In this document: in pieces, positions 1 to 8,601 of the stretch
Numbering within the stretch: the stretch's first letter is position 1
How the letters are laid out: each line of letters opens with the position of its first letter
Origin: an uncultured Eubacteriales bacterium
GTDB lineage: Bacteria; Bacillota; Clostridia; Oscillospirales; Acutalibacteraceae
Direction: 5' to 3'
NCBI GenBank assembly: GCA_934394855.1
Contig: CAKRRH010000008.1
Coordinates: forward strand, 6,451-70,450
Length of the DNA stretch: 64,000 nucleotides
Program-made: the position numbers and the translations under genes
Notes under the pieces: generated by a model
The model's input: the letters and a program-made list of their open reading frames with translations, nothing else
What the model was told of the DNA's origin: nothing
The model's database searches: none

Positions 1-312
1 AGATAAAAGGCTGTCAATGTTATCATTTGTATAAACCATTCCGCTTTGATGAATCGCATATGCACGCTTACTCAGTGCCATTGCCGCAACGCCGTAATCC
101 TGGGTCACGACCACATCACCCTTTGAACAAAGGTTTGCAAGCCGAATGTCTGCGCTGTCGGCACCCTTGTCAACAATTACGACCTTTGCATAATCCGAAT
201 TTATCAAGTGCGCAGTGTCGCATATTAAAACAAGCTCATATCCCCTGCTTTTTGCGATATTTTCAACTATTTTCACAACGGGACAAGCGTCTGCGTCAAC
301 TAAAATTTTCAT
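1..312 (-). CDS. YaiI/YqxD family protein (DUF188), C-terminus cut by window edge
   Basis: The minus strand reads MKILVDADACPV from an ATG at 312 and stays open to base 1, giving about 104 codons. The VDADACP start and the later SDYAKVVIVDKGADSAD and TQDYGVAAMAL stretches are typical of the UPF0178/DUF188 family, small proteins of about 150 residues with a PIN-like fold and no settled function. The C-terminal third lies outside the window. It is the last visible member of the minus-strand housekeeping run and starts 64 bases after the U32 gene. The plus-strand reading frame over the same bases is a shadow. Confidence 0.8.
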   Translation of the reverse strand, partial: MKILVDADACPVVKIVENIAKSRGYELVLICDTAHLINSDYAKVVIVDKGADSADIRLANLCSKGDVVVTQDYGVAAMALSKRAYAIHQSGMVYTNDNIDSLLS

Positions 313-376
313 CAATATTTATTCCTTTGAAAACACAAGTCCGCACATATAATTTATAAATGCACGGACCGTTAAT

Positions 377-1600
377 TTATGATTTTTTTACTCTCAAAAA
401 CGAACCGACCGTAATCGGCTTATCATAATGAAATTTCACCGTGCTTGCGGCTTTGTTGGCGGTTTTGATCTCGTTCATGTCCTCGTCATAGAGCTTATCG
501 ACATTGATTAAATAGCTGCCTCTGTCTTTATCAAGCACATCAAGCGTTCCCGGATAAAATTTATTTCTCTGTGAAATTGTGCAAAGACCGTTCTCATATC
601 CCGTGACAATTCCGACAAGCTCATAGTTTCTGATATATCCTCCTGTGTCAAGCACCTCGTTCGGGCGCTTATCGGGATAGTAAAACCCTGTTGAATATAC
701 TCTGTGGCTAATTTTGTCGGTTTCATCGACAATTTCCTTTGGCACAACATAATCTTTATCATAGCCGCTTGCGATATAACCGTCAACCGCCCTGCGATAT
801 GCGTTTGTGACAGCCGCTGTGTAATATTCGGTCTTGGCTCTGCCCTCAATTTTAAGACTGCATACACCCGCGTCAACAATTTCGGGAATATGGCTGATGA
901 GATTCATGTCCTGTGCATTTAAAATGTAGCTTCCCTCTTCATTTTCCACTACCTGCATATATTTTCCCGGCCGTGTTTCTTCCATCAGCGAATATTTCCA
1001 TCTGCACGGTTGAGCGCAGTCGCCTCGGTTTGCGTCTCTTCCGACAAGATAGTTTGAAAGCAGGCATCTGCCGGATATCGACATACATATCGCACCGTGG
1101 ACGAACGCTTCAAGCTCAAGGTCGGAAGGAGTTTTCGCTCTGATTTCGGCAATTTCCGGCAAAGACAATTCTCTTGCAAGAACAATTCGTTTTGCACCCA
1201 AATTATAATAGAAATTAGCCGTATTATAGTTCAAAATGCCTGTTTGAACCGAAATATGAAGCTCGGCTTTGGGCGCATATTTTTGCACAAGAGGAATTGA
1301 GCCGACATCGGTAACGATAAATGCGTCAATGTTAGTGTCGGCGACCGCTTCGATAAATTCCGGTAATTTTTCAACCTCGTTGTTTCTCGGAAGCGTGTTC
1401 AGAGTCAAATAACATCTTGCATTATGTGAGTGCGCATATTCAACGCCCTGTCTGATCTCATCAATCGACAGATTTGACGGCGCCGCCCTCATTCCGAATT
1501 CTTTTCCTGCAAAATATACTGCGTCGGCACCGAAATCGACGGCTGATTTAAGCCGCACAAGGTCGCCTGCAGGTGATAATACTTCAATCTTTATATTCAT
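377..1600 (-). CDS. U32 family peptidase-like protein, probable tRNA uridine-34 hydroxylase subunit (TrhP/YrrO type)
   Basis: A 407-residue protein opening MNIKIEVLSPAGDLVRLKSAV, the standard U32 N-terminus, with the family signature EAFVHGAICMSISGRC around residues 165-185, whose cysteines probably belong to the iron-sulfur or substrate site. U32 proteins of the TrhP group take part in prephenate-dependent 5-hydroxylation of U34 in tRNA. The ATG at 1600 is preferred over a GTG at 1612, because GGGAG sits 6 bases before the ATG while the GTG overlaps that site. The ATG shares one base with the mltG stop (TGATG), so translation is probably coupled. U32 genes near mltG are also seen in Bacillus (yrrL-yrrO region). 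Confidence 0.85.
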   Translation of the reverse strand: MNIKIEVLSPAGDLVRLKSAVDFGADAVYFAGKEFGMRAAPSNLSIDEIRQGVEYAHSHNARCYLTLNTLPRNNEVEKLPEFIEAVADTNIDAFIVTDVGSIPLVQKYAPKAELHISVQTGILNYNTANFYYNLGAKRIVLARELSLPEIAEIRAKTPSDLELEAFVHGAICMSISGRCLLSNYLVGRDANRGDCAQPCRWKYSLMEETRPGKYMQVVENEEGSYILNAQDMNLISHIPEIVDAGVCSLKIEGRAKTEYYTAAVTNAYRRAVDGYIASGYDKDYVVPKEIVDETDKISHRVYSTGFYYPDKRPNEVLDTGGYIRNYELVGIVTGYENGLCTISQRNKFYPGTLDVLDKDRGSYLINVDKLYDEDMNEIKTANKAASTVKFHYDKPITVGSFLRVKKS

Positions 1601-2838
1601 CAATACTCCCACAAACCTTGGTTTTTAAGACTCTGGATAATAGAATTATGCTCCGAGAGCGAATTTGTATAATAGAATTTTGCGTTCTTGTCGGTAACGA
1701 AATATGTAGCCGTGACTGTTTTATCGGGGTCAACAGCCGCCAAAACAGCGTTAAGGCTCGGAGAATCAAGCGGTCCGGGCGGCAATCCTTCGGTGTAGCC
1801 GACGTTTGTATTATATCGCTTGTCGGGATAATTTGCGGTCGGCGTCGACCCGAGATAATTTGCGTCGTCCCAATTCAGGCGGTTGTAGAACACCTGAGCA
1901 ACCTTTGCCATGTTGTCGGGAGAGCCGCCTGCTTCAAGCTGAACGATCGACGCCATTGTCAGCACCTCATGCATTGAATGACCGAGTTTTTTTGCTTTTG
2001 CGATATTTTCATCGGTAAACAAACGCTCGTCCGTCACAGACAGCATTTTGCTGATAGCTCGCTTAGCGTTATTAACGCCCTCGTCCTTTACATATGCGAA
2101 TTTATAGGTATCGGGGAACAAATATCCCTCAAAACGGTAATAAACAGAGCCGGTCGGTATCTCGCTGACAAAATCATAATTATAGCTGCCCTTGTTCATT
2201 GCCTCCAAAAACTCGGATTTTGTGCAAAGTCCGTTTTCCTCAAATATTGCGATAATATCACGAATGCCCGAGCCTTCGGGGATCGTGATTTCCTTTTCCT
2301 CCGCCGTTGCACCGACGGTCTGGAGCGTGCTGATGATTCCCTCATAGCCCGAAGACGATGTTACGGTATAATATCCATATTGATATTTGCCGTCTTCGCC
2401 TTTCAGCTTAGAATAGAGCCTGAAAATCAGCGGATGGTCGATTGCGCCTGCGTCTTTTAATATGTTCGCAATATCTTCGGTGCTTGATCCTTCGGGAATT
2501 GTGATGTCATATTCCTTTGCTTCAGAAAATGTGATTCCCGAAATGTCAAAAAACGCCATGAGCGCAAAGGCTGAGATTGAACCCGCAATGATGATTATGC
2601 CCAAAACCCAGCAAAGCGAGGTAATGAGCTTTCTTTTTTTCTTGTTCCTGCGTTTTTTCATAGACTTCTCTTTTGCCTGATCGATAGTAACATTTTTATT
2701 GCCTGTATCCGCCTCAAGCGGCTTTTCATCGTCAACTACTGTGAAAAACGATGATTTATCATTCGCCGAATTCAGAATGTTATCAATGTTAAATTCGTCG
2801 TTATTCGGCTTTTGGTTGTTATTGTTGTTATTATCCAT
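1600..2838 (-). CDS. mltG: Endolytic murein transglycosylase MltG (YceG-like)
   Basis: A 412-residue protein with an Asn/Lys-rich cytoplasmic tail (about 1-70), one membrane helix (about 72-98), a LysM-like region (about 105-200) and the YceG catalytic domain. The segment MASIVQLEAGG carries the conserved glutamate (about residue 302) that corresponds to the catalytic Glu of E. coli MltG in ASIVEKE. It cuts nascent glycan strands at the outer membrane face and sets their length. Ribosome-binding sequence directly before the ATG is poor, and an in-frame TAG two codons upstream rules out a longer form; a possible Shine-Dalgarno lies behind a hairpin (see 2853-2880). Confidence 0.92.
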   Translation of the reverse strand: MDNNNNNNQKPNNDEFNIDNILNSANDKSSFFTVVDDEKPLEADTGNKNVTIDQAKEKSMKKRRNKKKRKLITSLCWVLGIIIIAGSISAFALMAFFDISGITFSEAKEYDITIPEGSSTEDIANILKDAGAIDHPLIFRLYSKLKGEDGKYQYGYYTVTSSSGYEGIISTLQTVGATAEEKEITIPEGSGIRDIIAIFEENGLCTKSEFLEAMNKGSYNYDFVSEIPTGSVYYRFEGYLFPDTYKFAYVKDEGVNNAKRAISKMLSVTDERLFTDENIAKAKKLGHSMHEVLTMASIVQLEAGGSPDNMAKVAQVFYNRLNWDDANYLGSTPTANYPDKRYNTNVGYTEGLPPGPLDSPSLNAVLAAVDPDKTVTATYFVTDKNAKFYYTNSLSEHNSIIQSLKNQGLWEY

Positions 2839-2852
2839 AAGCTAAATTTTTA

Positions 2853-2880
2853 TTGCAAATAAAATTTGCAAAAATCCTTT
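2853..2880 (-). promoter_or_regulatory. Hairpin between a Shine-Dalgarno-like site and the mltG start
   Basis: On the minus strand AAAGGAT (2874-2880) is followed by a perfect 8-bp stem with a 3-base loop (TTGCAAAT 2853-2860 against ATTTGCAA 2864-2871), then 14 bases to the mltG ATG. No good ribosome-binding site is closer. Folding of the stem would bring the distant site nearer to the start codon. The function is inferred. Confidence 0.35.
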
Positions 2881-2904
2881 CTTTGATAATATTTCAATAT
2901 ATTT

Positions 2905-3525
2905 TTATCGGTTTTTCTCAATCGTTCTTTTATGTTTGAATTTCGTTGAGATTACACCTTTTTCTGTCAAAATCAAGTTGCATTTGCGGTCAAATCTGCC
3001 GGTAATCAGCGAATTGACAATGCACTCCGAGTAACAAATTCCGACTATATTCCCCTTAAAATCAGACAAAAATCGGTCATAATACCCTTTGCCGTAGCCG
3101 AGCCGATAGCCGTTTTTGTCAAAGCAAAGTCCGGGAACAATGCAAATGCTGTTTTCGGTATCGGTAATGAGTCTTTCCTTGTCGGGAATCGGCTCATCAA
3201 CCGAAAACGAACCGGGTTTTAAGTCGTCAAGGCTGTCGATTTTATAAAACTCCATCTGCCTAGTCCCCGGAACGCACCGAGGAACGGCGACTGTCTTGCC
3301 GTCTTTTAATGCATGGTTTATGAACTCACGGGTATCAACCTCGATCGGTGTTGATACATAGCAAAAAACGGTTTGACACGAGCGGTATGAAAACAAATCG
3401 GTGATTCGCTTGCAAATTCGTTTATCTGCGGCGGTCTTTTGCACCTTTGGCATATTCAGCCGCATGGATTTATATTTTTGCCTGAGCGTGCTTTTATATT
3501 CCCGAATATCGCCTATTTTGCGCAT
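2905..3525 (-). CDS. 5-formyltetrahydrofolate cyclo-ligase
   Basis: A 206-residue cytoplasmic enzyme of the MTHFS/YgfA family, which converts 5-formyl-THF to 5,10-methenyl-THF with ATP. The family hallmark LGYGKGYYDRFL is at about 141-152, and an N-terminal basic stretch YKSTLRQKYKSMR is also typical. The ATG at 3525 lies 9 bases after AAAGGA and overlaps the end of the DJ-1 gene by 13 bases, so the two are likely translated from one mRNA. Folate salvage fits the upstream ThyX, which consumes methylene-THF. Confidence 0.9.
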   Translation of the reverse strand: MRKIGDIREYKSTLRQKYKSMRLNMPKVQKTAADKRICKRITDLFSYRSCQTVFCYVSTPIEVDTREFINHALKDGKTVAVPRCVPGTRQMEFYKIDSLDDLKPGSFSVDEPIPDKERLITDTENSICIVPGLCFDKNGYRLGYGKGYYDRFLSDFKGNIVGICYSECIVNSLITGRFDRKCNLILTEKGVISTKFKHKRTIEKNR

Positions 3526-4058
3526 TGCATCGATTCCTTTACCTTTTTCGCTTTTGCGCCTTTACCGAGTGCCGACGCAATCTCAAATGTAAAATCAAAA
3601 ACAGCGCCCGCACCCTTACCGGTGATAATATTGCCGTCTTTTTCAGCCTGATTTCCGCTATATTCTGCGCCGACAAGCTCCTGCTCAAATCCCGGAAAAC
3701 AGGTCGCACGCTTGCCGTTAAGCAATCCCTTATGACCCAAAATCGAGGGTGCCGCGCAAATTGCGCAAACGAGTTTATCGTTTTGAACGCAAAAATCAAT
3801 CATTTTCTGAACATATTCGCTTTTTTCTTCATTAAGCGTACCCGGCATTCCACCAGGCAAAACGACCGCCTGGACATCATCTGTCGGCGCCGCCATGTTG
3901 TCAACGGTATCCGCCAAAACGGTGATGTCATGAGCGCCTGTAATATCCTGTGAGCCGACGCCGACGGTAACAACATCAAATTCGCACCGTCTTAATATAT
4001 CGACCGTCGCAAGCGCCTCTATCTCCTCAAAGCCTTGAGCCAAATATAGATATATCAT
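3513..4058 (-). CDS. DJ-1/PfpI family protein
   Basis: A 181-residue single-domain protein. It has the nucleophile-elbow motif CAICAAP (Cys at about residue 99) and the early glutamate in QGFEEIEA that activates this cysteine in DJ-1. The length matches DJ-1/YajL rather than the longer PfpI proteases. Proposed roles of the family are glyoxalase III-like or chaperone/oxidative-stress functions; the true substrate here is not known. GGGAG stands 7 bases before the ATG. It sits between tmk and the folate cyclo-ligase in the same transcription unit. Confidence 0.88.
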   Translation of the reverse strand: MIYLYLAQGFEEIEALATVDILRRCEFDVVTVGVGSQDITGAHDITVLADTVDNMAAPTDDVQAVVLPGGMPGTLNEEKSEYVQKMIDFCVQNDKLVCAICAAPSILGHKGLLNGKRATCFPGFEQELVGAEYSGNQAEKDGNIITGKGAGAVFDFTFEIASALGKGAKAKKVKESMQCAK

Positions 4059-4073
4059 ACTTTCACTCCCATA

Positions 4074-4742
4074 TCATAAAACAGATTTAATCTGTTGTAA
4101 TATTTTATCTGTTATTGTTTCGATCGGCAGCGGATTTTCGCCGTCGTCGCATTTAATTGTTTTCCAGCCGAGTTTTACTGCCGAATAATGCGCCGCATTT
4201 CTGCAAGCACGAAGATAATCGGTGTCACGCTCATGAATATCCTTTTTGCCCTCGTCGTTATTATATCTGTTTGAGAGCATTTTTTGCGAAACATCAATGT
4301 CCATGTCCAAAAATATAACCAAATCGGGTTTCGGAATGCCGATAAGATTAAATTCGTAGTCGTAGAGCCACGACAAATATTCGTCCCATTTGTCTTCGGG
4401 CAATTTGCTTACCTGATGAATTGCGTTTGATGTGGTATAGCGGTCCGCCAAAATGACCGTGCCGTTATCATAATCCGCTTTCCAGTGCTGTTTGTAGCTT
4501 GCAAAGCGGTCAACCGCATAAAACGACGAAGCCGCATATGCATTGACATCATCGGGGTGCGAGCCGAATTTGCCGCCTAAATACATCTTAACTAAAGTTG
4601 ATGACGGATCGTCATAATCGGGCAGTTTGATCTGCTTAAACGATATGCTTTTCCTTTCAAACTCTTGTTTAATTCTTTCTACCTGAGTTGACTTTCCGCA
4701 GCCGTCAAGCCCCTCAATTACAATCAGTTTACCCAAAATCAT
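4074..4742 (-). CDS. tmk: Thymidylate kinase family protein
   Basis: A 222-residue P-loop kinase: Walker A GLDGCGKST at about 10-18, a DRYTTSNAIHQ segment at about 100 corresponding to the DR(Y/H) signature of dTMP kinases, and LDMDIDVS before the LID region. It phosphorylates dTMP to dTDP. The start overlaps the thyX stop by four bases (ATGA). Coupling with thyX fits one pathway: ThyX makes dTMP and this enzyme phosphorylates it. Confidence 0.85.
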   Translation of the reverse strand: MILGKLIVIEGLDGCGKSTQVERIKQEFERKSISFKQIKLPDYDDPSSTLVKMYLGGKFGSHPDDVNAYAASSFYAVDRFASYKQHWKADYDNGTVILADRYTTSNAIHQVSKLPEDKWDEYLSWLYDYEFNLIGIPKPDLVIFLDMDIDVSQKMLSNRYNNDEGKKDIHERDTDYLRACRNAAHYSAVKLGWKTIKCDDGENPLPIETITDKILQQIKSVL

Positions 4743-5503
4743 TCACCCAAATTGCCATATTTTTCAACGACAGATTTCATTTTACCGCAAGTCATTTTGC
4801 CCTCTGGACATTTTCCGTTCATGCATGACGGACCTGCGTTTTTAAACAATGTCGGTGCAACCTCACGAACAAGCCGCAGCATTTCGTCCGCTACCGCATG
4901 AATCTCCCATTGAGCACGGTTGCAGCAGCGAAGATTGAAGAAATTATATAGGCTTCTTGCGTTGAATGTCGCAATCATTTTTGTGCAGCAAGCGTTCGGC
5001 AAAACAAATCTTGCGTCCTCGATCGCTTTTTTCTGTGCCTTTTGACGGGCATTTTTTTCGTCCATGCCCTCAGCCAAAAATGTTTCATAGTGCTTTTTTT
5101 GCAAAATGTCGGCTAACATATTGTAATGCTTTGTGTCCTCTTCCATTGCCCTCATATATTCGGCTTTGGCTTCGGGAATCAATTCGATTTCGGGAGGCAC
5201 GACAAATTCAAAATTATTCTCCGCAACATATCGCTGACTTTGGACCGAAAACGAAGCGATCCGATGACGGGTGACCTCAGCCAAAAAAGATCTCGAAACA
5301 CCCTCGATTCCGAATGTAAAGGTAACATGCTCAATCGGGCTTTGGTGACCGATTGAACCGAGCATTTCAATAAATGATGATGCTTTTTCGTCGGTCAGTC
5401 CGTCCATTACGGTGTCGATCGTTGACGGCGAATAGCAAAGCTTAGCCGCACAGGCAATCGTTTTTTCGGGTTCGGGTGTATGTGCAATCAAAGTAACTTT
5501 CAT
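4739..5503 (-). CDS. thyX: FAD-dependent thymidylate synthase ThyX
   Basis: A 254-residue flavoprotein that methylates dUMP to dTMP using methylene-THF and NADPH. The ThyX motif RHR-x7-S is present as RHRIASFSVQS (about residues 79-89), followed by the substrate-binding C-terminal half with LRCCNRAQWEIH. The start ATG follows GGAG by 10 bases and lies downstream of a sigma-A type promoter at 5538-5566. It is the first gene of the minus-strand run thyX-tmk-DJ1-cyclo-ligase-mltG-U32-DUF188. Confidence 0.95.
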   Translation of the reverse strand: MKVTLIAHTPEPEKTIACAAKLCYSPSTIDTVMDGLTDEKASSFIEMLGSIGHQSPIEHVTFTFGIEGVSRSFLAEVTRHRIASFSVQSQRYVAENNFEFVVPPEIELIPEAKAEYMRAMEEDTKHYNMLADILQKKHYETFLAEGMDEKNARQKAQKKAIEDARFVLPNACCTKMIATFNARSLYNFFNLRCCNRAQWEIHAVADEMLRLVREVAPTLFKNAGPSCMNGKCPEGKMTCGKMKSVVEKYGNLGE

Positions 5504-5537
5504 TTCGATAATACTCCATCATTTCATTATTGGATTC

Positions 5538-5566
5538 ATTATAACAAAAAATCGCAAAAAATACAA
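5538..5566 (-). promoter_or_regulatory. Promoter of the thyX operon
   Basis: TTGTAT (5566-5561), a 17-base spacer and TATAAT (5543-5538) on the minus strand, about 35 bases before the thyX start. It lies back to back with the promoter of the plus-strand M50 gene. Confidence 0.75.
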
Positions 5567-5645
5567 CAAAAACCGCAAAATATTTGCATAAAACAAAATC
5601 TGCCGTACGATATTTGCATATATTGAGCAATTTATCAAGTTATGC

Positions 5646-5674
5646 TTGTATTTTTGCATAAAATTAGGTATAAT
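5646..5674 (+). promoter_or_regulatory. Promoter of the M50 protease-scpAB operon
   Basis: TTGTAT (5646-5651), 17 bases, TATAAT (5669-5674), about 24 bases before the M50 start codon. The gene's AAGGAG site is at about 5683-5688. Confidence 0.75.
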
Positions 5675-5697
5675 GAGATGAAAAGGAGAATTGAGAT

Positions 5698-6417
5698 ATG
5701 CTTGAAAGATTTTTGGAAGGCTCGCTGCTCGGCGAACTGATCACATCAATAAGAAATGCCGATGTTTGGGGGCTTATCGCCTCGATCATAACGATTGCCG
5801 TTTTGCTTCTAATTTGCCTGCCGATTCATGAAGCGGCTCATGCGTTCATGGCGCACAAACTCGGCGACAACACGGCAAAATATGAGGGCAGACTGACGCT
5901 GAATCCTTTTAAGCATCTTGACCCACTCGGCGCATTGATGATTATGATAATCGGCGTCGGCTATGCAAAGCCTGTTCCTGTCAACATGATGAATTTTAAA
6001 AACCGCAAGCGTGACATGGCGCTGACAGCCGCCGCAGGTCCTCTTTCGAACCTGTTAATGGGCATTATTTTTACATTTCTTTATGTTCTCGTCGGTCAGT
6101 TTTCGGTCGTTCAAGACAGCGTTTCATATTACATTCTGATTGTTTTATATATGATTTTTACAACCGCCGCTTCAATCAACATATCTCTTGCGGTGTTTAA
6201 CCTGATTCCGATTCCGCCCTTTGACGGCTCACGGATTCTGGGATTTTTCCTGCCCGACCGAATTTATTACAAGATAATGCAATATGAGCAGATAATTTTC
6301 TATGTTGTTCTGTTCCTGCTTTTCTTCGGTTTTCTTTCAGGACCCCTGTCCACCTTCATCGGCTGGATCCAATATGGCATATACTGGCTTGTATCACTGC
6401 CTTTCAGACTGTTTTAG
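5698..6417 (+). CDS. Site-2 protease family membrane metalloprotease (peptidase M50)
   Basis: A 239-residue integral membrane protein with about five hydrophobic segments. The zinc motif HEAAH lies in the second helix (about 43-47) and the third ligand in NLIPIPPFDGSRIL (about 167-180). Family members cut transmembrane substrates within the bilayer. The short form without a PDZ domain, next to scpA-scpB, is common in clostridia. AAGGAG precedes the ATG. The gene ends in TAG, showing that amber is used as a normal stop in this genome. Its substrate is unknown. Confidence 0.88.
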   Translation: MLERFLEGSLLGELITSIRNADVWGLIASIITIAVLLLICLPIHEAAHAFMAHKLGDNTAKYEGRLTLNPFKHLDPLGALMIMIIGVGYAKPVPVNMMNFKNRKRDMALTAAAGPLSNLLMGIIFTFLYVLVGQFSVVQDSVSYYILIVLYMIFTTAASINISLAVFNLIPIPPFDGSRILGFFLPDRIYYKIMQYEQIIFYVVLFLLFFGFLSGPLSTFIGWIQYGIYWLVSLPFRLF

Positions 6418-6456
6418 ACAATATTCACACACTAATCCCGAAAGGATATATTCGCT

Positions 6457-7194
6457 TTGGAAATCGACGCACTTTCCTTTAAAATCGATGTATTTGAAGG
6501 TCCGCTTGACCTGCTTTTGCAGCTGATTGCAAAAAACAAACTGAATATATATGACATTCCGATTTCACTGCTTGTCGATCAGTACATTGAACAGATCAAC
6601 CTGTTCAAAGAGCATAACACCGACATTGCAAGCGAATTTTTGGAAATGGCGGCAAGGCTCATCTATATTAAAACTGCAACTCTTTTGCCGAAATATGAAG
6701 ATGAGGGCGAGATTTTGAAAGCCGAGCTTACGGGCGAGCTTATCGAATATCAAACCTGTCAGCACATGGCGGGGCTTTTGTCGCAAATGACCGACGGATT
6801 CAATATGTTTGTCCGCCGTCCGTCACAGGTCGAGATTGATAAATCATATAAACGCACGCATGAACCCGAGCTTTTGCAGAAATATTATCTTGACGCTGTC
6901 GGCAGAGGCTTAAGAAAGCTGCCGCCGCCTGCGACCGCATTTTCGGGAATCGTTTCAAAGAAAATCGTTTCTGTATCTTCACGGATAATTCATGTTATCC
7001 GCAACCTTTATAACGGCAAAAAGCGCAGTTTTCGTTCATTATTTGAAGATTCCAAATCGCGCTCCGAGGTCGTTGCAACATTTTTGGCGGTGCTTGAACT
7101 TGTTAAGGCTAAACGAATCACCGTTGACGGCGACATTGACAACATGAGCGTAAAACTCGAAAGGCATGGTAGAAAAGTTGGAAAAGAAGAATAA
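6457..7194 (+). CDS. scpA: Segregation and condensation protein A
   Basis: A 245-residue kleisin-like protein that links the Smc head domains and works with ScpB in chromosome condensation. The N-terminal sequence FKIDVFEGPLDLLLQLIAKNK is the standard ScpA opening, and a C-terminal winged-helix region (about 165-235) follows. The start is TTG at 6457, ten bases after AAAGGA at 6441. It overlaps scpB by 29 bases, so the two are co-translated. Confidence 0.95.
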   Translation: MEIDALSFKIDVFEGPLDLLLQLIAKNKLNIYDIPISLLVDQYIEQINLFKEHNTDIASEFLEMAARLIYIKTATLLPKYEDEGEILKAELTGELIEYQTCQHMAGLLSQMTDGFNMFVRRPSQVEIDKSYKRTHEPELLQKYYLDAVGRGLRKLPPPATAFSGIVSKKIVSVSSRIIHVIRNLYNGKKRSFRSLFEDSKSRSEVVATFLAVLELVKAKRITVDGDIDNMSVKLERHGRKVGKEE

Positions 7195-7879
7195 TCTTGC
7201 AATATTCGAGGCGATTTTGTTTGCCGCGGGAGAACCTCTTGAAACGGACAAAATTGCAGAGGCAATGGAAATATCAAATGAAGATGTGATTACTCTTTTT
7301 GAGCAGTTAAACGAAGAATATAACAAGCGAGACGGCGGCCTTACCATATTAAAGCTGGCAAATAAAATTCAGCTTGCGACAAAAAAGGACTATTATCCAT
7401 ATGTCAGAGTGGTGCTTGAAATCAAGCGCAACACTCCCCTTTCTCAAGCCGCTTTTGAGGTCCTTGCGGTAATCGCATATAACCAGCCTGTCACAAAAAG
7501 CTTCATTGAGCAGGTCAGAGGCGTTGACTGTTCGGGTGTTGTGTCAAGCCTTTGTGAAAAAGGATTGATTGAAGAACGAGGCAGACTCGACCTCCCCGGA
7601 AGACCGCTTCTATATGGCACAACAGATTCATTTTTGCGTTGTTTTTCGCTTTCTTCTCTTGCCGATTTGCCGCCGCTTCCTCATGATGAAGAAAACGGCG
7701 AAGAAAATGACGATGAATCGGACGAGCCGAGGGATAAGCAGGAGCAGGAAATAATCGACGACGCAAAATCAATTGAGCTTACCGTCGAGCGCCCCGAAAA
7801 CGACGAACAGAATGAGCATGACGGTGGCAGTGACAGCGATATTAACAACGACGACAATTCACAGATAAAATTTGATTAA
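7166..7879 (+). CDS. scpB: Segregation and condensation protein B
   Basis: A 237-residue partner of ScpA with two winged-helix domains (about 8-160), recognisable by AAGEPLETDKIAEAM, NTPLSQAAFEVLAVIAYNQP and GRPLLYGTTDSFL. After about residue 170 there is a highly acidic, low-complexity tail of roughly 65 residues (many Glu, Asp, Asn) that is longer than in B. subtilis ScpB and probably disordered. The start lies inside the 3' end of scpA. Confidence 0.94.
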   Translation: MVEKLEKKNNLAIFEAILFAAGEPLETDKIAEAMEISNEDVITLFEQLNEEYNKRDGGLTILKLANKIQLATKKDYYPYVRVVLEIKRNTPLSQAAFEVLAVIAYNQPVTKSFIEQVRGVDCSGVVSSLCEKGLIEERGRLDLPGRPLLYGTTDSFLRCFSLSSLADLPPLPHDEENGEENDDESDEPRDKQEQEIIDDAKSIELTVERPENDEQNEHDGGSDSDINNDDNSQIKFD

Positions 7880-7947
7880 AACTGATTGAAAAATCGGATT
7901 TACGGCAAAAATATAACTATGATTGCCGAATTTGAGGTGATGTGCAT

Positions 7948-8601
7948 TTGACAGCGTTATATATAATCGGCGCAATTTTAGCCATGCTGATGCTGATTTT
8001 GCTATCATCTGCAAGACTCTGCGTTAAATATGACGAAGATTTCAAATTATCTTTGCGGTTTTGGTTTATAAAAATAAATCTCTATCCGCAGGAAAAGAAA
8101 GATAAAAAGAAGAAATCGAAAAAAGACGGCAATGATAATGAAACCGATTCGAGCAAGGAAAAGCTAAAAAAATCGGTTGATAAAAAGGGCTATGCGGATA
8201 CATTCGTTTTGATTAAGAATTCGCTCTCCGAGCTTTTGAAAAGCCTCGGAACGCTTGTTTCTCACATTCGCATAAAGCCGCTAAAACTGAAATTAATCAT
8301 GGCAGGAAAAGACGCCGCAGACCTTGCAATCGAATATGGCAGACTGTGCGCCGTGTTCTATCCGTTTTTGGCATATCTTTGCGAGATCATGACGGTAAAA
8401 AACAAAAATATATATATCGGCGTTGACTATCTGAAGCAGAATTATGAGTTAAAGCTTGATTTAACCGTGAAAATTCGTGTAATTTTTATGCTTAGCTTTG
8501 CAATCAAAGCACTGTTCAGCCTTATCAAGACAAAAGTTAAACAGATTATAGAACAAAACAAAATCACGACCAACAATACCGAAAGGAATGTTATAAAATG
8601 A
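7948..8601 (+). CDS. DUF2953 domain membrane-anchored protein
   Basis: About 217 residues with an N-terminal membrane helix (about 3-22), a Lys/Asp-rich charged linker (about 50-85) and a C-terminal region containing YFVG-like IYIGVDYLKQNYELKLDLTVKIRV typical of DUF2953. The TTG at 7948 is preferred to a GTG at 7942, because GAGGTGA ends at 7940 and gives a 7-base spacing only to the TTG. DUF2953 genes regularly stand between scpB and gerW/ytfJ in spore formers, so a sporulation role is likely but undefined. It overlaps the next gene by four bases. Confidence 0.8.
   Translation: MTALYIIGAILAMLMLILLSSARLCVKYDEDFKLSLRFWFIKINLYPQEKKDKKKKSKKDGNDNETDSSKEKLKKSVDKKGYADTFVLIKNSLSELLKSLGTLVSHIRIKPLKLKLIMAGKDAADLAIEYGRLCAVFYPFLAYLCEIMTVKNKNIYIGVDYLKQNYELKLDLTVKIRVIFMLSFAIKALFSLIKTKVKQIIEQNKITTNNTERNVIK

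Noticed and set aside
27..359. 110-residue plus-strand reading frame at the window start
   Set aside because: It lies opposite the clear DUF188 gene on the minus strand and has no ribosome-binding site or recognisable protein pattern.
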